Shown here piece by piece: positions 17,130 to 25,458 of a stretch of 64,000 nt of DNA. The position numbers were made by a program, and so were the translations under genes. Source of the DNA: Verrucomicrobiales bacterium (GTDB taxonomy: Bacteria > Verrucomicrobiota > Verrucomicrobiia > Verrucomicrobiales > DEV007); assembly GCA_029213195.1 (NCBI GenBank), contig JARGNI010000008.1, positions 27,425 through 91,424 on the forward strand, in the 5' to 3' direction. The notes beneath the pieces were generated by a model that did no database searches, was not told the origin of the DNA, and saw only the letters and a program-made list of their open reading frames with translations. Each line of letters opens with the position of its first letter. The stretch's first letter is position 1.

Positions 17130-18689
17130 ATGAGTCGTGTCCCCACGCTTTCCCAACAAGGTCTCACTGTTCCCGGAGTCTCCGGGCTGCTTCTTTCCGC
17201 CGCCGATCTTCATCCTGATGCTCCCTTTCTCCGGGATCGATTCGGGTCGGCATGCACCTACCTTGAGGCCGCGGAACAGGTGCGATCTTTGGCCGGTTGG
17301 TTGGCGGATCAGGGGGTCCAGCGAGGGGATCGAGTCGCGATCCATCTCCGAAATCGCTCGGAACTGGCGATCGCGCTTTTTGCGACCTCGTTGGTGGGGG
17401 GCATCTATGTCGTGCTCAATTCCAAGCTGAAGGAAAAGGGGCTTCACAAAATTCTCGACCAGGCAGAACCGGTCGTCATGGTCTCCGACGAAGAAACGGC
17501 TGGTCTTTTTCCGGAGGAAGGAGAAATCTCGTCCCGCCTTTTCGTCGGGGAATCGCCCCGCGAAGGATGGAGTTCCTGGAGCGATGCGGTCCAGCACACG
17601 CCTTTTTCTGAGAATTGGAGCGGGATCAGCGTCGATCCGGCCTGCCTCGTTTTCACTTCAGGATCTACCGGTACACCCCGCGGCGTCACCCTTTCTCACG
17701 ACAACATCCGGTTCGTCGTCGGGGCGATCCAGGAGCGACTTCGATACCGTCCCGAGGATACGATTGGCTGCTTTCTTCCCCTCGCTTTCGACTACGGCCT
17801 CTACCAGATCTTTCTCGCGGCCCAGTCCGGGGCTTGTCTCTACATCGGCGACCCCGACCAAGTCGGTCCTCGTCTCCCCAAGGTCATGAAGGAGGCGGAA
17901 GTTTCGGTCCTTCCGGGTGTTCCCTCTGTCTACGCTGCCCTCATCGCTCTCGGGCGCAGACGGCCGCTCGATCTTCCCCGTCTTCGGGCCATCACCAACA
18001 CGGGGGAGCGACTTCCCTTGTCCTACATCGAAGAGCTGCGCAGCGCTTTTCCTGCACTGGAGGTCTTCGTCATGTATGGGCTCACGGAGTGCAAACGAGT
18101 GTCGATCATGACTCCCCAGGAGTTCGAATTTCACATGGAGTCCGTCGGCCGGGCACTCGACGATACAGAGGTCTATGCCGTTTCGGAAACCGGGGAACGT
18201 CTCGCTCCTGGGGAGGTTGGAGAACTGGTCGTTCGGGGGCGCCATGTCGCGCATGGCTACTGGAGAGCTCCGGAAGAAACCGAGAAGAGATTCCGCAAGA
18301 GAGCTCCCGAGGCGGCGGTCGAACTGTTCACCGGAGACTCGGGGTCGGTCGACGAAGAGGGCTACATTTATTTCTCGGCACGGAGTGATGACTGGCTCAA
18401 GCATCGGGGCAATCGAATCAGTCCGGTCGAGATCGAGAACGAAGCCTGCTCTCTCCCTTCCGTTGTCGAAGCCAGTCTGCATTGGCGCGAGGCCGACGAC
18501 ACGCTACACCTTTTCGTGACCGTTTCCGAAGAAATCGAAAGCGAGGTGATTCTTTCGGCCCTGAACGAATCCCTCGAGCCTGCCAAGGTGCCGGAATACA
18601 TCCTGGTGCTCGACGAAATGCCGAAGTCGGTGAATGGCAAGATCGATCGAAAATCACTCGCGGCCAAGATTCCGGTGTTGGGCTCCTGA
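17130..18689 (+). CDS. AMP-forming acyl-CoA synthetase/ligase
   Basis: A 519-aa class I adenylate-forming enzyme with the core motifs in order: FTSGSTGTPRGVTLSH (A3, near residue 174), YGLTEC (A5), FTGDSGSVDEEG (A7), RSDDWLKHRGNRISP (A8 hinge) and PKSVNGKIDR with the catalytic Lys near 504 (A10). It should activate a carboxylic acid as acyl-AMP and pass it to CoA or a carrier. It is preceded by a very AT-rich 87-bp stretch, likely the promoter. It is followed 9 bp later by a GNAT-like gene and then a glycosyltransferase, suggesting acyl modification of a surface glycan. In length and context it resembles the exosortase-A-associated ligase type, but no exosortase is present here. Confidence 0.88.
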   Translation: MSRVPTLSQQGLTVPGVSGLLLSAADLHPDAPFLRDRFGSACTYLEAAEQVRSLAGWLADQGVQRGDRVAIHLRNRSELAIALFATSLVGGIYVVLNSKLKEKGLHKILDQAEPVVMVSDEETAGLFPEEGEISSRLFVGESPREGWSSWSDAVQHTPFSENWSGISVDPACLVFTSGSTGTPRGVTLSHDNIRFVVGAIQERLRYRPEDTIGCFLPLAFDYGLYQIFLAAQSGACLYIGDPDQVGPRLPKVMKEAEVSVLPGVPSVYAALIALGRRRPLDLPRLRAITNTGERLPLSYIEELRSAFPALEVFVMYGLTECKRVSIMTPQEFEFHMESVGRALDDTEVYAVSETGERLAPGEVGELVVRGRHVAHGYWRAPEETEKRFRKRAPEAAVELFTGDSGSVDEEGYIYFSARSDDWLKHRGNRISPVEIENEACSLPSVVEASLHWREADDTLHLFVTVSEEIESEVILSALNESLEPAKVPEYILVLDEMPKSVNGKIDRKSLAAKIPVLGS

Positions 18690-18698
18690 GGCAGAAAG

Positions 18699-19721
18699 AT
18701 GGCAGGTACGATCAAGGAATTCCAGGGGACCGGGGAAGAAAGGCGGGAGGTAGCCCGCTTTCTCGCCGACTTCGTGCGGCGCGGCGAGCTGTCGAATCCC
18801 CGCCATGGGGACGATGAGGAGGCCCACTGGGAACAGCGATTTCGATGGTGGTGGGATGAGAATCCCATGTGCCGTCCGGAATCTCCGCTCGGATTTCTCC
18901 TTTATGCAGGAGAACAAATCGTGGGCTTCAACGGGTTCATTCCCCTCGATTATGCGATCGATGATGAGACGGTGCCCACCCTTCTCGCCACGACCTTTTT
19001 TGTCGAAGAAAAGCATCGAGACTCCGTCCTCGGCATGCTCGCCCGATTGCGACGCCTCGGGAACGAATACCAGATCATCGACGGGTCTCCTTCGGAGCCG
19101 ATGAGGGAGATTCTCGGCAAGATGGGTTTCGAGAAAGAAGACGAGCGGTATCAGTATTTCTTCCCCTTGAAGACCCTGGGAGGTCAAGTAACGCAGCCTA
19201 TCCTTCATCAATTTGGCCTTTCCCTTCCGTTGGGGCACTCGCTGGCTCCGGGAAGCTACCTGGCCGTTACTCCCGAGGAAGTGGAGAGCTTTCCCAAGAT
19301 TCGAGATGGAAAGTTGCGGCGCAGTCTGTCCGTCGAGTCTTTGCAATGGCTCATCTCGGTGGGGAGCGAACCCAGGAGCTTCTTCGGTCTCTGTGATGCG
19401 CAGGGGCAGTTGCAATCCTATGCCATCGGGGTCTACAAGGAACGTTTCGGCTTGAAGGCCTGTATGCTTCTCGATTCATGTGATTTCACCCCGGAGCAAA
19501 ACGGGCTGGAGAATCTGCTGAGTTTCCTCACGAAAGATCCTGAATCGGCAGGCGTTCTTTCGGGAACCGATCTCATCACCTGGTCGGTCTTGGACTCGGG
19601 CGAGCGACCAAAGCCTGCCGGGCTCCGGCGCGGATCGATTCTCCATTACTCATTGCCACGTCATCGCTCGGCTTGTCGCCGGGCCAGCGTTCCTTTCGAA
19701 AGCGATATCCCGCTACTCTAA
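18699..19721 (+). CDS. GNAT-like acyltransferase, uncharacterised
   Basis: A 340-aa protein. The first 150 residues resemble GNAT N-acyltransferases: PLGFLLYAGEQIVGFNGFIPL (substrate strand), LATTFFVEEKHRDSVLGMLARL (where acetyl-CoA-binding residues sit) and MREILGKMGFEK near the end of the domain. The second half has no recognisable motif but could be a duplicated GNAT fold, as in FemAB-like proteins. It lies 9 bp after the acyl ligase and 16 bp before a glycosyltransferase, so it may transfer the activated acyl group to a sugar. That role is inferred only from position. Confidence 0.6.
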   Translation: MAGTIKEFQGTGEERREVARFLADFVRRGELSNPRHGDDEEAHWEQRFRWWWDENPMCRPESPLGFLLYAGEQIVGFNGFIPLDYAIDDETVPTLLATTFFVEEKHRDSVLGMLARLRRLGNEYQIIDGSPSEPMREILGKMGFEKEDERYQYFFPLKTLGGQVTQPILHQFGLSLPLGHSLAPGSYLAVTPEEVESFPKIRDGKLRRSLSVESLQWLISVGSEPRSFFGLCDAQGQLQSYAIGVYKERFGLKACMLLDSCDFTPEQNGLENLLSFLTKDPESAGVLSGTDLITWSVLDSGERPKPAGLRRGSILHYSLPRHRSACRRASVPFESDIPLL

Positions 19722-19737
19722 CTCGACTCGATCATCC

Positions 19738-20973
19738 ATGAAGTGTCTCTGGCTTACCCGAAAATATCCTCGTCCCACCAACAGTGGGGAGCTGATCTAT
19801 TCCAATGGCTTGATCCGTGCGGTGGCAGGCACCGGGATCGACCTCACGGTGCTCGCACACGACAACGACGAGCAACCCATCGGAGACGGCACCCAAAGGA
19901 GTTCCTATGTGGATGAGGACAAGGTTGAGTGGAGACTCGGATCACCGGAACTCGGAAGTCGCGCCGGGAGTCTCTTCACCCGATACCCGAGCGACTCGTG
20001 GCGACTGAAAAATGGTGGCCCCCAGAGAGCACTCGAAGAGGCGCTGCGTGAAGAGGCGTGGGACGCAATTGTGATCGATCATGCGGCGATTGGCTGGGCT
20101 CTCGGACCGATTCGTGCGCAGAGAAAGCTCTCCGGTATCAAGAGCGACCCCGTCCTCGTCTATGTGTCTCACAATCACGAGGCAAAGATTCGAAGGGAGA
20201 TCGCGAAGAACTCTTCCGCAGCGTTTCCGAAGAAGCTGGCTCTACGATACGACGCCGAGAAGTATGCCCGTCAGGAGGAAGAACTCTGCCGCGAAGTCGA
20301 TCTGGTCACGGCAATCACCGAGTTGGAGGTAGAAGCCTACCGGGAGCAATTTCCAAGGCAGCGGTATCTCAACCTCACACCCGGCTACGAAGGCGCGATC
20401 CACCGGCAGCGTGAGATTACTGCCGAGACGCCGCGACGTGTCGTCATGTCAGGTTCTTTTGAGTGGATTGCGAAGCGGATCAACCTCGAGTGGTTTCTCG
20501 AGAACAGTGCCGAGGCCTTTGCCAGGGCGGGGATTGAAGTGCAGATCGTCGGCAAGACGGAAGAAGGATTTCGCAGGGAGATGCAGGACCGCTTCCCCAT
20601 GGTCGACTTCGTCGGTCGAGTTCCCGAGATGGAGCCCTATCTGCTCGATGCCCGCATGGGGCTGATCGTCGAGGAACTGGGAGGTGGTTTCAAACTCAAG
20701 ACCCTCGAGTATATCTTTCATGGCCTCCCTCTCGCAGGGCTGCGCCATGCCGTGGAAGGTCTGCCGCTGGAGAGCCCGCGGGACATTCTCCTGACCACAG
20801 ATCTCTCTTCCCTGATCGAGGGGATTTCAAAAACCATCGACGATTTCGAGGCATTGAACCGAATGCGAGAGAACTCCCTCACGACCTGTGACTCGGCCTT
20901 CCGCTGGGAAGATCGAGGAAGGAAGCTGGTCGAGGCGATCCAAGAGATGCGTTCGATCGCACTCCCCAGCTAG
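19738..20973 (+). CDS. GT-B glycosyltransferase (family 4-like)
   Basis: A 411-aa protein. It starts with a Rossmann-type segment MKCLWLTRKYPRPTNSGELIYSNGL, with the basic and Gly-containing loop seen in GT-B acceptor domains. The donor domain ends with PYLLDARMGLIVEELGGGFKLKTLEYIFHGLP, the E-x-GGG-x-K pattern that binds nucleotide-sugar phosphate. There is no signal or membrane segment, so it works on the cytoplasmic face. It ends the three-gene run ligase, GNAT, glycosyltransferase, and faces the MsbA-like exporter tail to tail across 17 bp. Confidence 0.82.
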   Translation: MKCLWLTRKYPRPTNSGELIYSNGLIRAVAGTGIDLTVLAHDNDEQPIGDGTQRSSYVDEDKVEWRLGSPELGSRAGSLFTRYPSDSWRLKNGGPQRALEEALREEAWDAIVIDHAAIGWALGPIRAQRKLSGIKSDPVLVYVSHNHEAKIRREIAKNSSAAFPKKLALRYDAEKYARQEEELCREVDLVTAITELEVEAYREQFPRQRYLNLTPGYEGAIHRQREITAETPRRVVMSGSFEWIAKRINLEWFLENSAEAFARAGIEVQIVGKTEEGFRREMQDRFPMVDFVGRVPEMEPYLLDARMGLIVEELGGGFKLKTLEYIFHGLPLAGLRHAVEGLPLESPRDILLTTDLSSLIEGISKTIDDFEALNRMRENSLTTCDSAFRWEDRGRKLVEAIQEMRSIALPS

Positions 20974-20990
20974 GGCGAGACCGGACTCGA

Positions 20991-22934
20991 TCAGGTTTCG
21001 AACTGGAGTTGGTAGAGCTGCTGGTATTCCGGGCAGCGTTCGAGCAGGACCTCGTGGGTAGCCACGTCGATGACCCTGCCTTCCTTCATCACGACGATGC
21101 CATCGGAGTCGAGAACCGTCGAGAGTCGATGGGCGATCGCAATGACGGTTTTCCCTCGGGAAAGCTCTTCGATCGCATCCTGGATGGCCTTCTCGGATTC
21201 CGAGTCGAGCGCGGACATGGCTTCGTCGAGAAGTAGAATGGGAGCATCGCGGAGAATCGCACGCGCGATCGAAAGCCGCTGCTGCTGACCACCCGAGAGC
21301 GTGCAGCCCTTGTCTCCGAGGACGGTATCGTAGCCGTCCGATTGCTGCTCGATGAACTCGTGGGCATGGGCGAGTTTCGCGGCGGCCACGACTTCTTCTC
21401 GCGTCGCGTCGAGACGACCGTAGCGGATGTTGTCTAGGATGGTGTCGTGGAAAAGAAATGTCTCCTGACTGACGATCCCAATCTGGTCTCGCAGCGATTG
21501 TTGGGTGTACTCGCGGATATCGCGATCGTCGAGTCGAATGCTCCCCTTGTCAGGATCGTAGAAGCGGAGAATGAGCGAGAGGATGGTCGATTTTCCCGAC
21601 CCGCTCTGACCGACAAGAGCATAGCGTTTCCCGGACTCGAAGGTCAGCGAGACGCCCTGCAGTGCTGTGCGATCCTCGGTGTAGGAGAACTCGACATCGT
21701 CGATCTCGATTTTTCCCTTCGAGTTCTCGATCTCGATCGCTTTGGGGGCATCCTTCACGTCGGGTTCCGCATCGATGTAGGAAAACACTTTCAAGGCAGC
21801 GACGAAGCATTTCTGCATCGAAATATTCATGCGGCTCAGGGCTTTGGCATGGGGGTAGATGCTGATCAGCCCGAGGTTGATGGCCGTGAACGTATCGACA
21901 TTGACCTCCATCATCCATGCGTAGACCAGCCCGATCGAAATCCCCAGGGCGCCGACGATCTCGACCATGGGACTCGAGATCTCCATCGCCTTTCTCCAAC
22001 GCATGATGAACTTGATGATGCTCCGGCTACCCTCGTTGAATCGATTTCGCTGGTAATCCTCCCGACTGTGAGCTTTGACGAGTCGAACCCCACCAAAGCT
22101 CTCGTGGAGAGTGACCATGAGTCCTTCGGATTCCTGCTCTTCTTTTCCTCCTGCTTTCCGAACCTTTCGGCTGACGAGTGCGACCGGAACGATGCAGAGA
22201 GGGAACACGATGAGGGCTCCGAAAGTGTAGAGCGGGTCCATGATCACCACCATGACGATGATGGACAAGATGGCGGCAGGGTGGGTAATGAGCGCACTGA
22301 GGAGTTGGCTCCCGGCATCCGCCGAAGTTCGGGTCTGGTTCGATACCGTCTGAATCAGTTCCCCCTGCTTGACCCGGTTGAAGAAAGCGAGCGGTTGGGA
22401 AATCAGGCTGGAGAAGGATTCGTCGCGCAGGCGGTAGAGGACCTTCATGTTGATCCACAGCATGCAATAGGCGTGCAGATACTGAAAGAGGCCTCGGATC
22501 AGGAGGAGCACTGGAATGGAAAGGCAGACTGCGAGAACGAAAATCCACTCGTATTCATCGGGCAACTTGGGTGGTCGGATCGCAAAATCAGTTAGAAAGG
22601 GGAGATCCTCGAAAGGATAGTAGGCTTCCTGCAGCGGGATGCCTTCACTGCCTTCGCTCACCGAATCGACGGGAGGTTCAGCCGCGTCTCCGTCTTCTTT
22701 CGGTCGAGGCAATACGACAGCAAACACGGTCTTGATGACGAGGAGAAAGACTCCGTTGATCAGCCCGGCAAGCACGCCGAAGAGGATGCCCCAGAACAAT
22801 CTCATCCGAAAGGGGGTGATATAGCCGAGGAGCCTGCGGAAAACATTTCTCCGTACTTCGGCCAATTCCTCCGGAGAAGCCGTGGCGATGTCGACTGCAC
22901 GAATTGGCGTCGAGTTGTCTTGGGGAGATGCCAT
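20991..22934 (-). CDS. ABC exporter, MsbA-like (fused membrane and ATPase domains)
   Basis: A 647-aa half-transporter. The N-terminal part has a six-helix exporter domain with a loop rich in acidic residues after helix 1 (about residues 75-105). The ATPase has Walker A YALVGQSGSGKSTILSL near 440, the signature LSGGQQQRLSIARAIL near 550, Walker B ILLLDEAMSALDSES and a switch His in IAIAHRLSTV. It probably flips lipid A, a glycolipid or another lipid-linked product. Its neighbours (glycosyltransferase, heptose genes) support a lipopolysaccharide role. It is divergent from the NusG-like gene across about 220 bp. Confidence 0.9.
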   Translation of the reverse strand: MASPQDNSTPIRAVDIATASPEELAEVRRNVFRRLLGYITPFRMRLFWGILFGVLAGLINGVFLLVIKTVFAVVLPRPKEDGDAAEPPVDSVSEGSEGIPLQEAYYPFEDLPFLTDFAIRPPKLPDEYEWIFVLAVCLSIPVLLLIRGLFQYLHAYCMLWINMKVLYRLRDESFSSLISQPLAFFNRVKQGELIQTVSNQTRTSADAGSQLLSALITHPAAILSIIVMVVIMDPLYTFGALIVFPLCIVPVALVSRKVRKAGGKEEQESEGLMVTLHESFGGVRLVKAHSREDYQRNRFNEGSRSIIKFIMRWRKAMEISSPMVEIVGALGISIGLVYAWMMEVNVDTFTAINLGLISIYPHAKALSRMNISMQKCFVAALKVFSYIDAEPDVKDAPKAIEIENSKGKIEIDDVEFSYTEDRTALQGVSLTFESGKRYALVGQSGSGKSTILSLILRFYDPDKGSIRLDDRDIREYTQQSLRDQIGIVSQETFLFHDTILDNIRYGRLDATREEVVAAAKLAHAHEFIEQQSDGYDTVLGDKGCTLSGGQQQRLSIARAILRDAPILLLDEAMSALDSESEKAIQDAIEELSRGKTVIAIAHRLSTVLDSDGIVVMKEGRVIDVATHEVLLERCPEYQQLYQLQFET

Positions 22935-23155
22935 AGGAATAAGTCGCGAGACGACGGATCGGACACGTAAAGGTAAATCCCGATTTCCGCAAGAGTTCGT
23001 CGTCGGAGAGTCGGGAGGGGAAGCTTCTTATGGGGGAGGGAACGAATCAGATCTTTTCTTTCCAGAAGGCGGTGGCGAACCTATACTTTCCGCCCTTCCG
23101 AAGTTGCCGGCTTTGCTCTCGGGGGAATCAAGTTCGAGAAACGAAAATCAGGAAA

Positions 23156-23722
23156 ATGGAATCGCCTCAATCCGACCCAGAGCCCGGCTGGTATTGCGTC
23201 CGCACCAAGCCCAAGAGCGAGCATCTCGCGGCTCGAAACCTGATGGGGTTTGCCAATCTCGATGAGGTCTTCTGTCCGCGCATTCGATACGAGAAGTCGA
23301 CTCGTCGAGGAAATGTCTGGTTCGTCGAGGCCCTCTTCCCGGGCTATATTTTCGCCCGGTTTGACCTGACGAATGATCTTCGGGCCGTCAATGCTGCCAC
23401 TGGCGTCCTCGGAATCCTTCGATTTTCGGACGAGTATCCGCAGATCGAGCATGCCTACATCCAGGAATTGAAGGACGAATTTCCGGAAGAGGAAGGGGCG
23501 ATTCGGATCATCGAGCCCGAGATTTCGGAGGGCGACGATGTCATCATTACTGAAGGCGCACTGAAAGGTCTCGAGACGGTGGTGACTCGTTTGGTATCGG
23601 GACAGGACCGGGTCCGTGTCCTCATCGAATGGCTCGGGGAAGAGCGGGAGGCAGAAGTTTCCCTGAAATCGTTGAACCGACCGGGGGAAATCCGGACTGA
23701 AATTCGGCCTTCAAATCCCTGA
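23156..23722 (+). CDS. NusG/RfaH-like transcription elongation factor
   Basis: A 188-aa protein from ATG 23156 (preceded by AGGAAA), not the longer frame start. Residues about 10-115 are an NGN domain: WYCVRTKPKSEHLAARNL, the basic strand FCPRIRYEKSTRRG, then EALFPGYIFARFDL. A KOW-type segment, EGDDVIITEGALKGLETVV, follows. The housekeeping NusG lies next to secE/rplK in bacteria; this one precedes heptose and LPS genes. It is therefore probably a specialised RfaH/LoaP-type antiterminator for long surface-polysaccharide operons. The target operon is not identified. Confidence 0.83.
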   Translation: MESPQSDPEPGWYCVRTKPKSEHLAARNLMGFANLDEVFCPRIRYEKSTRRGNVWFVEALFPGYIFARFDLTNDLRAVNAATGVLGILRFSDEYPQIEHAYIQELKDEFPEEEGAIRIIEPEISEGDDVIITEGALKGLETVVTRLVSGQDRVRVLIEWLGEEREAEVSLKSLNRPGEIRTEIRPSNP

Positions 23723-23793
23723 AGCGATATCATGGGAGGAACCATTTCCTGCAGCAACTGCGATAGTTGCAATCCGAGAGTCGAGACCGTAGC

Positions 23794-24846
23794 ATGAGCC
23801 GCACCATGGGGGAAGAGACCTTGCAACCCGAAGCTTTGCTGAGCCGATTTGGCGATCAACGAATTCTCGTGATCGGCGATGTCATGCTGGATTGGTTTAT
23901 CTGGGGAGGAGTGTCCCGGATTTCTCCGGAGGCACCGGTTCCCGTGGTGGAGGTCCAGAAGGAGTCCCGGTATCCGGGAGGCGCGGCCAACGTGGCGCGA
24001 AACATCACTCCGTTTGGGACGACGGTCGATCTTTCAGGACTCTACGGAACGGATCCCAACGGCGAATTGCTTTCTACAACTCTCGCTGAATGTGGAATCG
24101 GTACTCGGTTTTGCGTGCAGGACCCGGATCTGCAGACCATTACGAAAACCCGGGTGGTCGCTCAGCATCAACAGGTCGTGAGAATTGATCGGGAGAAACG
24201 TCAGCCTATTTCGGATCGACTTGTCCATGCTCTCGTCGACCAGATCATTCCCGTTCTTCCCGAGATCGATGGGATCATCATCGAAGACTATGGCAAGGGG
24301 CTGATCACGCCGACTCTCGTCGCGTCCCTGCTCGAGGCCTCTCGGGGTCAGGATCATTTGACCATCACGGTAGATCCCAAGCCGGGTAATCCGATCGAAT
24401 GGAGAGGCGTCACCACGGTAAAGCCGAACCGTCCCGAAGCCTTCGCCTGCGCCGGGATCGAAGATCTGCATCGGGATGAAGGTGTCGATCCGCTCAAGGA
24501 CGAGCCTCTCCTCGCCGTGGGGACGCAGTTGCTCGAGGAGTGGTCCTGCGAGCAGGTTCTCCTGACCCTCGGGGAGCAGGGCATGCTGGTTTTTCGTCGA
24601 GATCTGTCGCCTGTCCATCTCAAGGCGCGAGCACGCGAGGTCTTCGACGTTTCCGGAGCCGGGGATACGGCGATCGCCATTTACACCCTCGGGCTTTGCT
24701 CGGGACTGGCTGCGGAGGTTTCTGCCACCGTTTCCAATCTCGCCAGCAGCATCGTGGTCGGCAAACTCGGAACCTCTCCTATCGAAAGAGACGAATTGCT
24801 GGAGGCGCTCGAGCGAGAGTTTTCGCAGGGCGTCCCCCTAGCCTGA
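23794..24846 (+). CDS. rfaE1: D-glycero-beta-D-manno-heptose-7-phosphate kinase (RfaE domain I)
   Basis: A 350-aa PfkB/ribokinase-fold protein starting at ATG 23794 (an in-frame TTG at 23767 is less likely). It has ILVIGDVMLDWFIWG, EAPVPVVEV, GGAANVARNI and DVSGAGDTAIA with the catalytic Asp. These blocks match the N-terminal kinase domain of HldE. The adenylyltransferase second domain is absent, so this is the split form found in many bacteria. It phosphorylates heptose-7-phosphate at C1 in ADP-heptose synthesis. gmhA, which makes the preceding intermediate, follows 12 bp later. Confidence 0.9.
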   Translation: MSRTMGEETLQPEALLSRFGDQRILVIGDVMLDWFIWGGVSRISPEAPVPVVEVQKESRYPGGAANVARNITPFGTTVDLSGLYGTDPNGELLSTTLAECGIGTRFCVQDPDLQTITKTRVVAQHQQVVRIDREKRQPISDRLVHALVDQIIPVLPEIDGIIIEDYGKGLITPTLVASLLEASRGQDHLTITVDPKPGNPIEWRGVTTVKPNRPEAFACAGIEDLHRDEGVDPLKDEPLLAVGTQLLEEWSCEQVLLTLGEQGMLVFRRDLSPVHLKARAREVFDVSGAGDTAIAIYTLGLCSGLAAEVSATVSNLASSIVVGKLGTSPIERDELLEALEREFSQGVPLA

Positions 24847-24858
24847 ATCATTTTCCCT

Positions 24859-25458
24859 ATGTCCTTCTCCTCAGTTATCCAGGAAACCATCGCGGAACAC
24901 ACCGTGACTGTCGCTCGATTCGAAGAATCCTGTTCTTCCACCATCGGTGAGATGGCCCAGCGCTGCATCGAGGCACTCGAAGCCGGTGGAAAAGTTTGCT
25001 TTTGTGGGAACGGAGGCAGTGCTGCGGATGCCCAGCACTTTGCGGCCGAGTTCGTGGTCCGGTTCGTGCGCAATCGGAAAGGGCTTCCTTCGATTGCGTT
25101 CTCAACCGATACCTCCATCCTCACGGCCTGTGCCAACGATTTCGGCTACGAAGCGGTCTTTGCTCGCCAGGTCGAGGCCATGTGTGGACCGGAAGATGTC
25201 GTCGTGGGGATTTCGACCTCGGGAAACAGCGCGAATGTCGTGAAGGCCCTGGAGTTTGCCCAGTCCATCGGAGTGACCACCTTCGCCTTCACGGGCGAGC
25301 AGGGAGGGCGTTGCGGGGACGTTGCTGACCTTTGTCTCGCAGTTCCTTCTCCCATCACGGCGCGGGTCCAGGAGTGTCATCTCATCGCAGGCCACCTGAT
25401 CTGCGACTTGGTCGAATCCCACTTTGCCGACCAGGCCTCGGCTATTTCCGGGAGTTGA
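24859..25458 (+). CDS. gmhA: Sedoheptulose-7-phosphate isomerase (SIS domain)
   Basis: A 199-aa SIS-fold protein. Recognisable blocks are FCGNGGSAADAQHFAAEFVVRF, the phosphate-binding loop GISTSGNSANVVKAL and EQGGRCGDVADLCLAVPS. It converts sedoheptulose 7-phosphate to D-glycero-D-manno-heptose 7-phosphate, the first step to ADP-heptose for lipopolysaccharide inner core. It follows the kinase gene in the same operon. The 3' end overlaps the convergent dynamin-like gene by 17 bp. Confidence 0.93.
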   Translation: MSFSSVIQETIAEHTVTVARFEESCSSTIGEMAQRCIEALEAGGKVCFCGNGGSAADAQHFAAEFVVRFVRNRKGLPSIAFSTDTSILTACANDFGYEAVFARQVEAMCGPEDVVVGISTSGNSANVVKALEFAQSIGVTTFAFTGEQGGRCGDVADLCLAVPSPITARVQECHLIAGHLICDLVESHFADQASAISGS

